From NCBI RefSeq assembly GCF_000425705.1, contig NZ_AUDY01000008.1, positions 1,096,999 to 1,160,998 on the forward strand: a stretch of 64,000 bases of DNA, written 5' to 3'. This DNA is from Halobacillus kuroshimensis DSM 18393 (GTDB taxonomy: Bacteria; Bacillota; Bacilli; Bacillales; Halobacillaceae). The notes beneath the pieces are model-generated. The model saw only the letters and a program-made list of their open reading frames with translations, did no database searches and was not told where the DNA came from. This document shows positions 33,278-41,784 of this stretch, one piece after another. Every line of letters begins with the position of its first letter. Positions within the stretch are counted from its first letter, which is position 1. The translations under genes and the position numbers were made by a program.

Positions 33278-34435
33278 TCATATTGCAGAAGCGGTCTTCT
33301 CTTTATAAACCGTTTTGTAAACATTCATGATGTTTTTTGCGGTTTCCTCAACAAGAGGACCAGCATGTTCACTTAAATAATCGAGATTGGAGGGCGCATG
33401 AGCAATACTGAAAAAAGCATGAATGCCCTTCTTCTCAAGCAGGGCATATCCATCGCTCAAGCTTCCAGAAATACAAAATACAGGAACGTTAAACTGTTTT
33501 GCTCTCATTCCTACGCCCATAGGAGCTTTACCGAATAACGTCTGACGATCAGTCTTTCCTTCCCCGGTAAGGACGAAGGCTGCCTGCTCCAGTTCAGCAT
33601 TGAAATGAATGCTGTCCAGGACGATATCAATGCCCGGCTTTAGTTCAGCATTTAAAAATGCCATCAGACCAGCACCCAATCCCCCGGCTGCCCCTGCACC
33701 TTTTTCATGCATAATATCCTTATTGAGATATTTTTGAATCTGCATTCCATAATGATATAATGCCTGATCCAGAATCTCTACCATCTCAGGCGCTGCTCCC
33801 TTTTGAGGGCTGAAAACAGCCGAAGCTCCTTCTGGTCCGCACAATGGATTTGAGACATCGCAGGCTGTTACGAACTGAGTAGAAAAAATCCTTTTGTCCA
33901 AATGATCCGTCCTGATCTCGTGGAGATCCAAAAGTGGCTTACCTCCATAAGGGAGCACACGCCCTTCCTTATCCAGCAGTTCTGCCCCAAGAGCGGCGGC
34001 CATACCAGCACCTCCGTCATTAGTTGCACTGCCGCCTACGCCGAGGATCACTTTTTCCACTCCATAGTCCAACGCTTTCCTAATCAGTTCACCTGTTCCG
34101 TATGTCGTCGTTTCATAGGGATTCAAATCTTCTTCCGCAATGAGTGTAATACCGGAAGCCGCGGCCATTTCTATGACAGCCGTCTGCCCGTCTCCCAGTA
34201 TGCCCCAAGCCGCTTGTACTCTTCCACCTAGGGGGCCTGTCACTTCATCTGTTCGAAGTGTCCCATCCGTGCTCTTCACAAGGGACTCAACCGTACCCTC
34301 TCCTCCATCTGCAAGCGGAAAAGAACGGATCTCACACAACGGGAACACCCGTTTGATGCCTCTTTCCATACTCTGAGCTACTTCAACAGCAGATAAACTA
34401 CCTTTATAAGAGTCCGGTGCAATTATACATTTCAT
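33278..34435 (-). CDS. Glycerate kinase (GlxK/GarK type)
   Basis: A 385-residue type 1 glycerate kinase, which phosphorylates D-glycerate to 2-phosphoglycerate for entry into lower glycolysis. Hallmarks are APDSYKGSLSAVEVA (residues 5-19), FPLADGGEGTVESL, VLGVGGSATNDGGAGMAAALGA, and the closing TGEGKTDRQTLFGKAPMGV. It lies 36 bases after the GntR gene and in the same direction as a tartrate dehydrogenase, which can produce D-glycerate. This makes a coherent pathway. Confidence 0.93.
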   Translation of the reverse strand: MKCIIAPDSYKGSLSAVEVAQSMERGIKRVFPLCEIRSFPLADGGEGTVESLVKSTDGTLRTDEVTGPLGGRVQAAWGILGDGQTAVIEMAAASGITLIAEEDLNPYETTTYGTGELIRKALDYGVEKVILGVGGSATNDGGAGMAAALGAELLDKEGRVLPYGGKPLLDLHEIRTDHLDKRIFSTQFVTACDVSNPLCGPEGASAVFSPQKGAAPEMVEILDQALYHYGMQIQKYLNKDIMHEKGAGAAGGLGAGLMAFLNAELKPGIDIVLDSIHFNAELEQAAFVLTGEGKTDRQTLFGKAPMGVGMRAKQFNVPVFCISGSLSDGYALLEKKGIHAFFSIAHAPSNLDYLSEHAGPLVEETAKNIMNVYKTVYKEKTASAI

Positions 34436-34471
34436 AGACGTATCCTTTCCAAATGCCCTCCCGTACTTCGT

Positions 34472-35212
34472 TTATATGGAGTCTTGCCCCTCTTCAAGCA
34501 CCTCAAGGATTTCATTCCTTGCTCTTTTCCGGTGCGACTGCATCGAGGCCTCAGCCGCTTCTGCGTTACCCGCCTTCATACACGCAGCTATGGCTCTGTG
34601 CTCCACAATCGACTGCATCGGGAGCGGACGTTTATTTATCGTAAGCAGACGGGCGCGGTACAGTTGATCGGCATGGACATCAATCACATTAGCCAGTCGT
34701 TTATTCCCCGCATGCTCTATAATGGTAAAGTGAAACAAGTTATCCAGCCTTGCCCATTCATCAAGGTCATTCTTCGACAACGCCTGTTCCTGCTGGGAAA
34801 TAAGACCTTCCAGATGCTCCAGATCGTTAGCGTTCATGACCGTTACAGCAAGTCCTGCGGCTAACCCTTCCAACATTTCTACAACTTCATAAATCTCTTT
34901 CAAATCTTTAGCTGATATCGGTTCTACTTCAAATCCTTTTCTAGGAATCAGGTGAACGACCCCTTCTGTCTGCAGGCGGATTAATGCTTCTCTTACAGGT
35001 GTGCGGCTCATATCAAGAACTTCTGCAATCTCTCTTTCCAGGATTGTCGGACCCGGCAGAAGCTTCAAGTTTCTGATTGCCAGGCGTAATATCTGATAAG
35101 CCCTGACCGGAAGTTTTTTTTCAGACACATGATGGATGATCGGCGCCAATCGTTCCTGCATTTCCTCTACTCTTGTATGCGATTCTGTATTCACTGATGA
35201 TTGTTCTCTCAT
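34472..35212 (-). CDS. GntR-family regulator (FadR/FCD branch) of the tartrate locus
   Basis: A 246-residue regulator. Residues 35-100 form a winged helix (ILEREIAEVLDMSRTPVREALIRLQTEGVVHLIPRKGFEV). Residues 115-235 are an FCD ligand domain with the expected metal/ligand His and Asp residues, for example LDNLFHFTIIEHAGN and VEHRAIAACMKAGNAEAAEASMQSH. Such proteins respond to carboxylic acids. Its place between the dehydrogenase and kinase genes, and GTATAC-centred sites in the promoters, suggest that it controls this locus with a tartrate- or malate-like ligand. Confidence 0.88.
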   Translation of the reverse strand: MREQSSVNTESHTRVEEMQERLAPIIHHVSEKKLPVRAYQILRLAIRNLKLLPGPTILEREIAEVLDMSRTPVREALIRLQTEGVVHLIPRKGFEVEPISAKDLKEIYEVVEMLEGLAAGLAVTVMNANDLEHLEGLISQQEQALSKNDLDEWARLDNLFHFTIIEHAGNKRLANVIDVHADQLYRARLLTINKRPLPMQSIVEHRAIAACMKAGNAEAAEASMQSHRKRARNEILEVLEEGQDSI

Positions 35213-35258
35213 AAATTCACCACTCTGCCTTTTGTCTTCCTTTCATTATAACAAGAAG

Positions 35259-35292
35259 AGAGTAAAAAGAGATCGCACTCCCTTTTTACTCT
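35259..35292 (-). other. Hairpin between tartrate dehydrogenase and GntR genes
   Basis: An 11-bp inverted repeat AGAGTAAAAAG/CTTTTTACTCT with no clear T-tail. It could attenuate read-through into the regulator gene, so that the enzyme is made in excess over its regulator. Confidence 0.5.
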
Positions 35293-35300
35293 GTATGGAA

Positions 35301-36395
35301 TTAGACGCTGGCATATTTGGATGATATATGAGAGATAATGGCGTCGGTCACTTCCCTTGTCGAGCTGGTTCCGCCAATGTCTGCTGTTAAAATACCATCT
35401 TTCGTTGTAGCACGGATTGCCTCATTAATTAAGTCTGCTTCCTGCTTCAGTCCAAGGTGCTCCAGCATTAGGGCAGCACTGCCGATAGTTCCGATGGGAT
35501 TGGCGATTCCCTGTCCTGCGATATCCGGGGCAGAACCGTGGACAGATTCAAACATGCTCGGGAAACGGCCGTCCAGATGAATATTTGCACTCGGGGCGAT
35601 TCCGAGACTTCCAGCCAGGGCACTGCCCAGGTCGGATAATATATCAGCATGAAGGTTGGAAGCGACCACCACTTCGAGCTCTTGCGGATGAAGTACAAAG
35701 CGTGCAGCCATCGCATCTACAAGCCATTGATCGGTTTCGACTTCAGGATAGTCCCGGCTTACGCGCTGGAAAACTTCGTCCCATAAAACCATGCCATACT
35801 GCTGGGCATTACTTTTCGTGACACTGGTCACTTTTTTGCGGTCTCTCTTCATGGCCATCTCGAAAGCATGACGAATCACTCGTTCACAACCTTCCTCTGT
35901 AAATATAGAAGACTGGACAGCCACTTCTTTGCCAGGTCCTCGGCCGGCAAAGTTCCTTCCACCAACGCCGGAATATTCACCTTCTGTATTTTCCCTGACT
36001 AATACCCAGTTCAATTTTTCCTTATCCGGGTGATTCAATTTCCCTTCTACACCTGGCAGGAACTCAACCGGACGAATATTGGCCCACTGATCAAAACCTT
36101 GACAAATTGCCAGACGGAGTCCCCAGAGGCTTATATGATCGGGAACGGTCGGATATCCAACAGCTCCGAAGTAAATAGCATCATGATTTTTAATTCTTTC
36201 CAGTCCATCCTCATCCATCATCTTTCCATGTTCAAGGTAATATTCACATCCCCAAGGAAAGTAATCGCTTTCAAAAGTGAACTTATTAGAAGTCTTTGAT
36301 AAATGATCGACGACACGAAGCCCTTCTTGAATGACTTCCTCTCCAATACCATCACCCGGAATTACAGCTAGTTTAAAATGTTTTTTACTTTCCAT
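35301..36395 (-). CDS. Tartrate dehydrogenase/decarboxylase or D-malate dehydrogenase
   Basis: A 364-residue NAD-dependent beta-decarboxylating dehydrogenase of the isopropylmalate/isocitrate family. Visible are IPGDGIGEEV, the GAVGYPTVPDHISLWGLRL stretch that is specific to the tartrate/D-malate branch, ENTEGEYSGVGGR, and HGSAPDIAGQGIANP. Tartrate dehydrogenases turn meso-tartrate into D-glycerate and CO2 and also oxidise L-tartrate and D-malate. The glycerate kinase in the same operon favours tartrate as the physiological substrate. It is the first gene of the operon, with AGGAGG before the ATG. Confidence 0.9.
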   Translation of the reverse strand: MESKKHFKLAVIPGDGIGEEVIQEGLRVVDHLSKTSNKFTFESDYFPWGCEYYLEHGKMMDEDGLERIKNHDAIYFGAVGYPTVPDHISLWGLRLAICQGFDQWANIRPVEFLPGVEGKLNHPDKEKLNWVLVRENTEGEYSGVGGRNFAGRGPGKEVAVQSSIFTEEGCERVIRHAFEMAMKRDRKKVTSVTKSNAQQYGMVLWDEVFQRVSRDYPEVETDQWLVDAMAARFVLHPQELEVVVASNLHADILSDLGSALAGSLGIAPSANIHLDGRFPSMFESVHGSAPDIAGQGIANPIGTIGSAALMLEHLGLKQEADLINEAIRATTKDGILTADIGGTSSTREVTDAIISHISSKYASV

Positions 36396-36438
36396 CGATA
36401 CATACCTCCTGAAAGAGTTTTTTGTTTAACTATTCTAA

Positions 36439-36467
36439 ATATTAATTAATGTATACGTTATTGTCAA
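36439..36467 (-). promoter_or_regulatory. Promoter of the tartrate operon with operator in the spacer
   Basis: On the minus strand, TTGACA (36462-36467) and TAATAT (36439-36444) are separated by exactly 17 bases. The spacer holds GTATAC (36451-36456). This half mirrors the divergent promoter 74 bases away. Confidence 0.82.
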
Positions 36468-36513
36468 ATGAATTTCGTTTTAAAAGATAAATATCCCAAC
36501 TTTTGAAAATAGT

Positions 36514-36542
36514 TTGACAATAATGTATACGTAAAGTATGAT
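36514..36542 (+). promoter_or_regulatory. Promoter of the DASS carrier gene with operator in the spacer
   Basis: TTGACA (36514-36519), a 17-base spacer and TATGAT (36537-36542). GTATAC lies in the spacer at 36525-36530, at the same place as in the opposite promoter. FCD-type GntR proteins often bind GTATAC-centred sites, so the neighbouring regulator is the best candidate. Confidence 0.83.
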
Positions 36543-36549
36543 TCAGACA

Positions 36550-36563
36550 TGAAAGCGTTATCA
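36550..36563 (+). promoter_or_regulatory. CcpA catabolite-responsive element (cre)
   Basis: TGAAAGCGTTATCA matches the cre consensus (TGWAARCGYTWWCA) at every position. It starts 8 bases after the -10, at about +1, where CcpA binding represses transcription when preferred sugars are present. Confidence 0.85.
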
Positions 36564-36589
36564 AAAAGGTGAAAGGAAGGGATAAACGG

Positions 36590-38218
36590 ATGTACTTACA
36601 TTCTGTCTGGAAGCAATTATGGAAATGGGATCGCAGCCTTCGAAAGGATATAAAGAATGTAACTTCTTATGTATTTGCAAAAGCTCCTTCGAATGCAGCC
36701 GTACAGGAAGAAATTAATCCATCAAAGGAACTCGTCGATGACAAACCTCCACGACCGGGGAATTATTCCCCCCCTCAGAAAATCGGATTAATTGTTGGAC
36801 CCCTTTTACACGTATTGATCACCTCGCTGATTCAACCGGAAGGAATGAGCGCAGAAGCGGTCCAGATGCTTGGTCTGATCAGCTGGATTGCTACATGGTG
36901 GGTAACAGAAGCGCTGCCGATTCCGGTCACGTCCCTGCTTCCACTGCTGCTTTTTCCGTTAACAGGAGTTATGGAGACCGGTGAAGTTTCCTCCTCTTAT
37001 GGTGATCCTCTGATCTTTTTATTCGCTGGAAGTTTTATGATTGCTTTAACAATGGAAAAATGGAACCTTCATAAACGAATCGCTTTAGCTATCATTGCCT
37101 TTATAGGAAGCAGTCCGAATATGATTATACTTGGTTTCATGACAGCGACCGGTTTTTTATCGATGTGGATTTCCAATACAGCCAGTACAATGATGATGGT
37201 TCCAATAAGCCTGGCTGTTACGAAACACGTAGCCGAATCCTTGAAAAACAACACAGATGTAACTCCCGGAAACTTCCCTTTTGGTACCGCCATTATGCTC
37301 GGAACCGCGTATGCAGCAACCATCGGTGGATTCGGCACATTAATCGGTGCTCCGGCCAACACGATTTTGGCTGCAACGGTGAATAATTTATACGGCATTG
37401 ACATTTCCTTTGCCCGATGGATGATGTTCGGTCTTCCCATGGTTGTTCTTCTTGTACCTCTCGTCTGGCTCTATCTTGTTAAAGTCGCCTATCCAATGAA
37501 AATCAAGAACATTCCAGGCGGAAGAAAAATTATAAAGAAGGAATTAAAAGAGCTTGGAAAAATGAGTTACGAAGAGAAGGTTGTACTGACTGTATTTTCC
37601 CTGACAGCGCTGGCTTGGATTACGCGGAGTCTTGTACTTGAACGCTTCATTCCTGGTATTGATGACACGATTATCGCACTGCTTGGAGCCGTCCTGCTAT
37701 TCTTAATTCCTGCCAAAAATAAAGAAGGAAGCATTCTCGACTGGGACACGGTCCTAAAGCTGCCATGGGGAATCCTCTGGCTTTTCGGAGGTGGTCTCGC
37801 TCTTGCTGCGGGTATCGTCAGTTCCGGACTGGATAAATGGATCGGCAGCCAGCTCGTCAATTACAGCAGCATCCCATTCTTCCTCATGGTCGGATTAATC
37901 ATCGCCGTCATCACTATGTTGACTGAGTTCACATCAAATACGGCGACCTCTACGATGGTTTATCCGATTGTTGCTGCAGGTGCTGCAGCCTTAGGAACAG
38001 ATCCGATCATCCTCATGGTGGCCGCCTGTATGGGTGCAACATTTGCTTTTATGTTCCCTGTAGCAGCACCGCCGAATGCGATCGTTTTCGCAACCGGTTA
38101 CATCAAAATGAGCGGAATGGCTTCAACAGGAATCTGGCTGAACATCAGCTGCATCCTCTTCTCTATCGTCATCGTCTATTTCTATGTACCTGTTATTTTT
38201 GGAGGGTTACTGAACTAA
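36590..38218 (+). CDS. DASS (SLC13) family anion:Na+ symporter, probable tartrate/dicarboxylate carrier
   Basis: A 542-residue carrier with a hydrophilic N-terminus of about 60 residues and about 11 helices. Hallmarks are WWVTEALPIPVTSLLPLLLFPLTG, the SNTAS motif in MWISNTASTMMMVPISLA (first half), the matching TEFTSNTATSTMVYPIV (second half) and APPNAIVFATGYIK. The SNT pair coordinates Na+ and the dicarboxylate. It is divergently transcribed from the tartrate dehydrogenase operon with a shared regulatory layout, so tartrate, malate or a similar diacid is the likely cargo. ATG 36590 follows GGAAGG by 9 bases. Confidence 0.9.
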   Translation: MYLHSVWKQLWKWDRSLRKDIKNVTSYVFAKAPSNAAVQEEINPSKELVDDKPPRPGNYSPPQKIGLIVGPLLHVLITSLIQPEGMSAEAVQMLGLISWIATWWVTEALPIPVTSLLPLLLFPLTGVMETGEVSSSYGDPLIFLFAGSFMIALTMEKWNLHKRIALAIIAFIGSSPNMIILGFMTATGFLSMWISNTASTMMMVPISLAVTKHVAESLKNNTDVTPGNFPFGTAIMLGTAYAATIGGFGTLIGAPANTILAATVNNLYGIDISFARWMMFGLPMVVLLVPLVWLYLVKVAYPMKIKNIPGGRKIIKKELKELGKMSYEEKVVLTVFSLTALAWITRSLVLERFIPGIDDTIIALLGAVLLFLIPAKNKEGSILDWDTVLKLPWGILWLFGGGLALAAGIVSSGLDKWIGSQLVNYSSIPFFLMVGLIIAVITMLTEFTSNTATSTMVYPIVAAGAAALGTDPIILMVAACMGATFAFMFPVAAPPNAIVFATGYIKMSGMASTGIWLNISCILFSIVIVYFYVPVIFGGLLN

Positions 38219-38227
38219 CAACCTGAA

Positions 38228-38264
38228 TCAGGGGCTCTGCTTTGTGCAGGGCCTCTGTTTTATT
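38228..38264 (+). terminator. Terminator of the DASS carrier gene
   Basis: AGGGGCTCTGC pairs with GCAGGGCCTCT (G-U pairs allowed) around a short loop and is followed by GTTTTATT. Confidence 0.78.
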
Positions 38265-38342
38265 CTTTTGGAAAACGGATTACAAATCATGGAATAAGGG
38301 AATGGACGTACTGTATTTGATTCATGACAAGGAGGGTATGGA

Positions 38343-38912
38343 ATGACTGCAAAGAAAGTGCTGATCATTACTGGAGATGCTGTTGAAGCCCTGGAAGTGT
38401 ACTACCCTTATTTCCGCTGCCTGGAGGAAGGTTTCCAAGTTGACATTGCCGCCCCTCATCAAAAGAAACTGAATACCGTCATCCATGATTTCGAGGATTG
38501 GGAAACGTATACGGAAAAGCCTGGATACTTAATTGAAGCCGGAATCACCTTTGCTGATGTGACACCGGAAAATTATGATGCCCTGATCATCCCTGGTGGA
38601 CGTGCTCCGGAACACATCCGGATGAACGAAGAAATTCCGGGTATTGTCCGACACTTTTTTGAAAACGATAAGCCGGTTGCCGTCATGTGCCACGGCAGTC
38701 TTGTCCTGACAACGGTCCCTGATGTGGTCCGGGGAAGGAAGATGACTGCTTACTCAGCCTGTCAGCCGGAGGTGGAGAGTATCGGAGCCGAATATATGAA
38801 TGAAATGGATTATGTTGATGGTAATCTCGTATCCGGACATGCCTGGCCGGATCTCCCGAACATCATGAAAGAGTTCGTGAAGCAGGTAAAAGAAACAACC
38901 GTTCATACGTAA
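38343..38912 (+). CDS. DJ-1/PfpI family protein
   Basis: A 189-residue DJ-1/PfpI-fold protein. The nucleophile-elbow cysteine is in VAVMCHGS (about residue 117). ALIIPGGRAPEHIR carries the conserved Gly-Gly and a Glu upstream (DAVEALEVY, Glu near 15-18). His-containing SGHAWPDLP follows. Members act as glyoxalase III, chaperone-like deglycases or amidases. This one resembles the larger PfpI-like plant/bacterial proteins that keep the Cys-His pair. It has AAGGAGGG before the ATG and its own terminator. Confidence 0.87.
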   Translation: MTAKKVLIITGDAVEALEVYYPYFRCLEEGFQVDIAAPHQKKLNTVIHDFEDWETYTEKPGYLIEAGITFADVTPENYDALIIPGGRAPEHIRMNEEIPGIVRHFFENDKPVAVMCHGSLVLTTVPDVVRGRKMTAYSACQPEVESIGAEYMNEMDYVDGNLVSGHAWPDLPNIMKEFVKQVKETTVHT

Positions 38913-38916
38913 GTAC

Positions 38917-38949
38917 AAAAAGGACACCCTTAAAAAGGTGTCCTTTTTG
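38917..38949 (+). terminator. Terminator of the DJ-1 gene
   Basis: A perfect 12-bp stem (38917-38928 with 38937-38948) ending in five Ts. Its GGACACC/GGTGTCC stem is nearly repeated at 39215-39237 on the far side of repeat copy C. Confidence 0.9.
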
Positions 38950-39027
38950 ATAGATTCACGCTTTGTCTGCCTCTAAGTATGAAAGAACATTTCCAATAGA
39001 AACGGTTCGTATACAACGGATTGTGAT

Positions 39028-39213
39028 TGAGCTGCCGTGGAGCGATCGGCGCCTGTGGGAACAGTGCGAGCCGAAAATCCATTAGGTCAAGTGACTTTTC
39101 ACGGCTGGTTAGCTGAGGCCGTGCCTGGGTCAGGCTTCCACCGATAAGCGGAACATGAATATCCATAAAAAAGGGACAGCTCCACGGAGAAACAAGTGCT
39201 TTTTCTACAGTCC
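39028..39213. repeat. Intergenic repeat element, copy C
   Basis: The core 39051-39154 shares its opening block GCCTGTGGGAACAG, GCGAGCCGA, GCTGAGGCC and closing block CCACCGATAAGCGGAAC with copy B at 26761-26867. A CCGTGGAGC/GCTCCACGG inverted pair (near 39034 and 39178) brackets the core. The right end again reads TTTTTCTACAG. No convincing gene lies in 38950-39242. Confidence 0.75.
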
Positions 39214-39214
39214 A

Positions 39215-39243
39215 GGGACACCGTCAAAAGGTGTCCCTTTTAT
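39215..39243 (+). terminator. Hairpin following repeat copy C
   Basis: GGGACACC (39215-39222) pairs with GGTGTCCC (39230-39237), with TTTTATT after it. It duplicates the stem of the DJ-1 terminator 300 bases upstream. Confidence 0.75.
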
Positions 39244-40175
39244 TATTTCGTGACTGGGAAAGAAATTCCGGTAAGACGCTCAGATTCTGCCCAAAGTTCC
39301 TCCGCATCCACCACATCGAGGGTTTCCGTCTTCGGTTTCACCACAACAGGATCTCCTTTCATCTCCATAAATCCTGAAGGTCCAAGATAACAGCCGCCCT
39401 CAAGGTCCGGATCAGTAGCTGCGCGGATCCCTGGAAGTGCCCCTTCATAGGCACTCTGGGTGACACGTTTCAACACACCACTCAGAGCTTTGTATAAGAA
39501 GCGGTCTTCAATATGACGGGCGAGATCTGTCTGTGCTCCCCCGGGGTGGGCCCCCAGCGATTTAATGGACAGTCCAGCCTGATCGATCCTTCGCTGCAGT
39601 TCAAAGGCAAATAGTAAATTAGCAAACTTTGAGCGGCTGTATGATTTCATAGGGGTATATCCTTTCCCCTGTTCAAACATAAGGTTTTCAAAGTTCACAG
39701 AGCCCGATTTGTGGGCATTGCTGCTGATTGTCACAACCCTGGAGCCATCAGTAGCGGCTAACCGTTCAAATAAGCGGGCCGTTAAAGCAAAGTGACCCAG
39801 GTGGTTGGTTCCGAACTGAAGCTCGAACCCATTCTTCGTTTTGCCATAAGGCGTTGTCATGACCCCGGCATTATTCATCAATATATCAAGGCGGTCATAT
39901 TTTCCCTTGAATTGTTCTGCAAAGGAAGCGACAGAATCCAGATCTGCTAAATCCAGTTCCATCACGTCTACGATGATATCCGCCTTTTTTCTCTTCAGTA
40001 GATCGGCAGCTTCTTCTCCACGTTTCTTAGAACGTGAAGCCATAATAACTGTGGCCCCTTTTTCACCGAGGACTTTGACTGCTTCCAGACCCAGCCCTCC
40101 ATTCCCACCTGTCACAACTACGACTTTTCCTTCCATGGATGGTATCGATGGAACGGACCATTCTGTTACGTTCAT
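39243..40175 (-). CDS. SDR oxidoreductase, retinol dehydrogenase-like
   Basis: A 310-residue short-chain dehydrogenase. It has TGGNGGLGLEAVKVL as cofactor loop, NNAGVMTTPYG, the catalytic Ser in VTISSNAH, and YSRSKFANLLFAFEL for Tyr and Lys. The wording TNHLGHFALTARL and the C-terminal GCYLGPSGFMEMKGDP match the plant/animal WWOX-retinol dehydrogenase-like branch that is common in bacilli and has no settled substrate. ATG 40175 follows AGGAGGAG; an in-frame start 33 bases earlier lacks such a site. Confidence 0.87.
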   Translation of the reverse strand: MNVTEWSVPSIPSMEGKVVVVTGGNGGLGLEAVKVLGEKGATVIMASRSKKRGEEAADLLKRKKADIIVDVMELDLADLDSVASFAEQFKGKYDRLDILMNNAGVMTTPYGKTKNGFELQFGTNHLGHFALTARLFERLAATDGSRVVTISSNAHKSGSVNFENLMFEQGKGYTPMKSYSRSKFANLLFAFELQRRIDQAGLSIKSLGAHPGGAQTDLARHIEDRFLYKALSGVLKRVTQSAYEGALPGIRAATDPDLEGGCYLGPSGFMEMKGDPVVVKPKTETLDVVDAEELWAESERLTGISFPVTK

Positions 40176-40311
40176 GATTTCATCTCCTCCTGTATGTTCA
40201 TCTTTCATTTCCAGCTGCCTTTACGAGAAAGGTTCCTACTATAAATCATAAGACAAAGTTCATATAGAAGAAAAGAAAACGCCTTGATTATCAAAAAATT
40301 CTAACTACATC

Positions 40312-40350
40312 CAAAAAAAGGCGGCGTCCATGTCAGACACCACCTTTTTA
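40312..40350 (-). terminator. Terminator-like hairpin upstream of the SDR gene region
   Basis: On the minus strand GGTGGTGTC pairs with GGACGCCGCC and is followed by a run of seven Ts. It is the distal of two terminators behind the surface protein gene. Confidence 0.75.
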
Positions 40351-40365
40351 AAACCCTCTATAGAA

Positions 40366-40396
40366 AACAATGGCGGGGTGAGAACACCCCGTCATT
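40366..40396 (-). terminator. Terminator of the tandem-repeat surface protein gene
   Basis: GCGGGGTG/CACCCCGT with outer AATG/CATT pairing (40371-40396), then TTTT on the minus strand, 15 bases after the stop. Confidence 0.82.
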
Positions 40397-40410
40397 GGAA
40401 ACCGTTCTTT

Positions 40411-41784
40411 TTATGCTTGATCCTGCTTACGGCGGAAACCGATGAAGGCAGCTAGAACAGCCATACCCATGGAAGCAAAGGCTATCATCCAGGCATTCAG
40501 CCCGCCATCTTCACTCGTACCGCCCATGCCGGTTTTCGGCATTTCAGATGGCATGTCGCTGGCAAACATATCAGGATTCTGCTGCACAATGGCTCCGGAT
40601 AACCCTTCTCCTACGCCGTACATATGGCCGTAAGCTTCACGTACCTGCTCATATGCCATTTCGTAGTCACCGTTCACATAGTTATCAAACGCTCCAGTAA
40701 GCTGCTGCACGTGCATCTGCAGACCTTCTGCTGTATTTTCAGCCATCAATTTACCTTCGGTCGCTGTATCAAGGAATTTGGAGAATTCCTGTCTGTACCC
40801 ATCAAGAGCTTTCAATGCTTCTTCTTTCGCCTGCTCATCATCATTTCCTGTCGCTTTTACATAATCAACAAAGTAGCCGATGTGCTCGGACCACATCTCT
40901 TCAAACTGTGCACCCGCTTCTTCCCCGTAAACAGAGGATATAGCTGCTGATAGATCTTCTGTATTATGACTCAAAGCTTCGGCAGCTTCTTCAAAGTCCT
41001 CCGCTCCGTCGCCGCCTTTCTGCATAGCCAGAACTGCCAAGGCTGCATGTTCAGAAAGGAGATGGTTCAAATCAGCACGGAGATCGGCCGCAGGTGTGGC
41101 CGGCGTTGTATTTTCAAACTTCTCCGGGAACTGGTCTGTAATGGCGGTGGATAAACCTTTTCCAACACCGTACATATGCTCGATGCTCATACGGAGATTT
41201 TCGTAAGCTTCATCAAAATCGCCTTCCTCGTAGCTGTCAAAAGCTCCAACTAGTTGATCTACGTGCATTTGAAGCCCTTCAGCCAAGGCAGAGGCTTCTA
41301 ATCTCTCTCCTGTCGCTGATTCCATAAAGGATGAGAAGTCCTGTCTGTAGTCGTCAAGATTATCAAGGGCTGTCTGACGTCCTTCTTCATCATCTTCCGC
41401 TGTTGCTTTTACGTAATCCACGAAATAACCAATGTGTTCGGACCATAGGTCTTCAAACTGGCTGCCGGCTTCTTCCCCGTAGACAGATCCGACAGCACCG
41501 GATAGGTCCTTCGTATTCGCCTGCAGGGCAGCGGCTGCCTGTTCAAAGTCTTCTCCGCCTTCTAATCCTTTCTGCATGGTTACAACAGCCAGATAGGCAT
41601 GTTCAGAAAGATAATGATCCAATGTCGCACGAAGATCGGCGGCTGGCGTAGACACCGTTACTTTGTCCATTTTTTCATGGTCGCCATGATGGTCGGCAAA
41701 TGCCGGGCTTGCTGTAGGTATTAATAGAGCTGCTGACAGCGGAAGCGCTGCAAAAGTCTTCTTCCAATTTACTTTGTGTGTCAT
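40411..41784 (-). CDS. Secreted tandem-repeat helical protein with sortase-like C-terminal signal
   Basis: A 457-residue exported protein. Residues 1-30 are a signal peptide ending SPAFA. Two repeats of about 177 residues (about 46-222 and 229-405) share long identical runs, such as TPAADLRA, SSVYGEEAG/GSVYGEEAG, WSEHIGYFVDYVKAT and AEGLQMHV. Both are rich in helix-formers, His, Glu and Tyr, as expected for helical bundles that could bind metal or haem. The C-terminus has MPKTG, a Gly/Ser stretch, a hydrophobic helix and a RRKQ tail, that is, an LPxTG-like sorting signal with Met for Leu. The function is unknown. The start at ATG 41784 fits the signal peptide. Confidence 0.8.
   Translation of the reverse strand: MTHKVNWKKTFAALPLSAALLIPTASPAFADHHGDHEKMDKVTVSTPAADLRATLDHYLSEHAYLAVVTMQKGLEGGEDFEQAAAALQANTKDLSGAVGSVYGEEAGSQFEDLWSEHIGYFVDYVKATAEDDEEGRQTALDNLDDYRQDFSSFMESATGERLEASALAEGLQMHVDQLVGAFDSYEEGDFDEAYENLRMSIEHMYGVGKGLSTAITDQFPEKFENTTPATPAADLRADLNHLLSEHAALAVLAMQKGGDGAEDFEEAAEALSHNTEDLSAAISSVYGEEAGAQFEEMWSEHIGYFVDYVKATGNDDEQAKEEALKALDGYRQEFSKFLDTATEGKLMAENTAEGLQMHVQQLTGAFDNYVNGDYEMAYEQVREAYGHMYGVGEGLSGAIVQQNPDMFASDMPSEMPKTGMGGTSEDGGLNAWMIAFASMGMAVLAAFIGFRRKQDQA

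Noticed and set aside
38930..39166. 78-codon minus-strand frame across repeat copy C
   Set aside because: It overlaps the DJ-1 terminator and the repeat core and is not kept in copy B.
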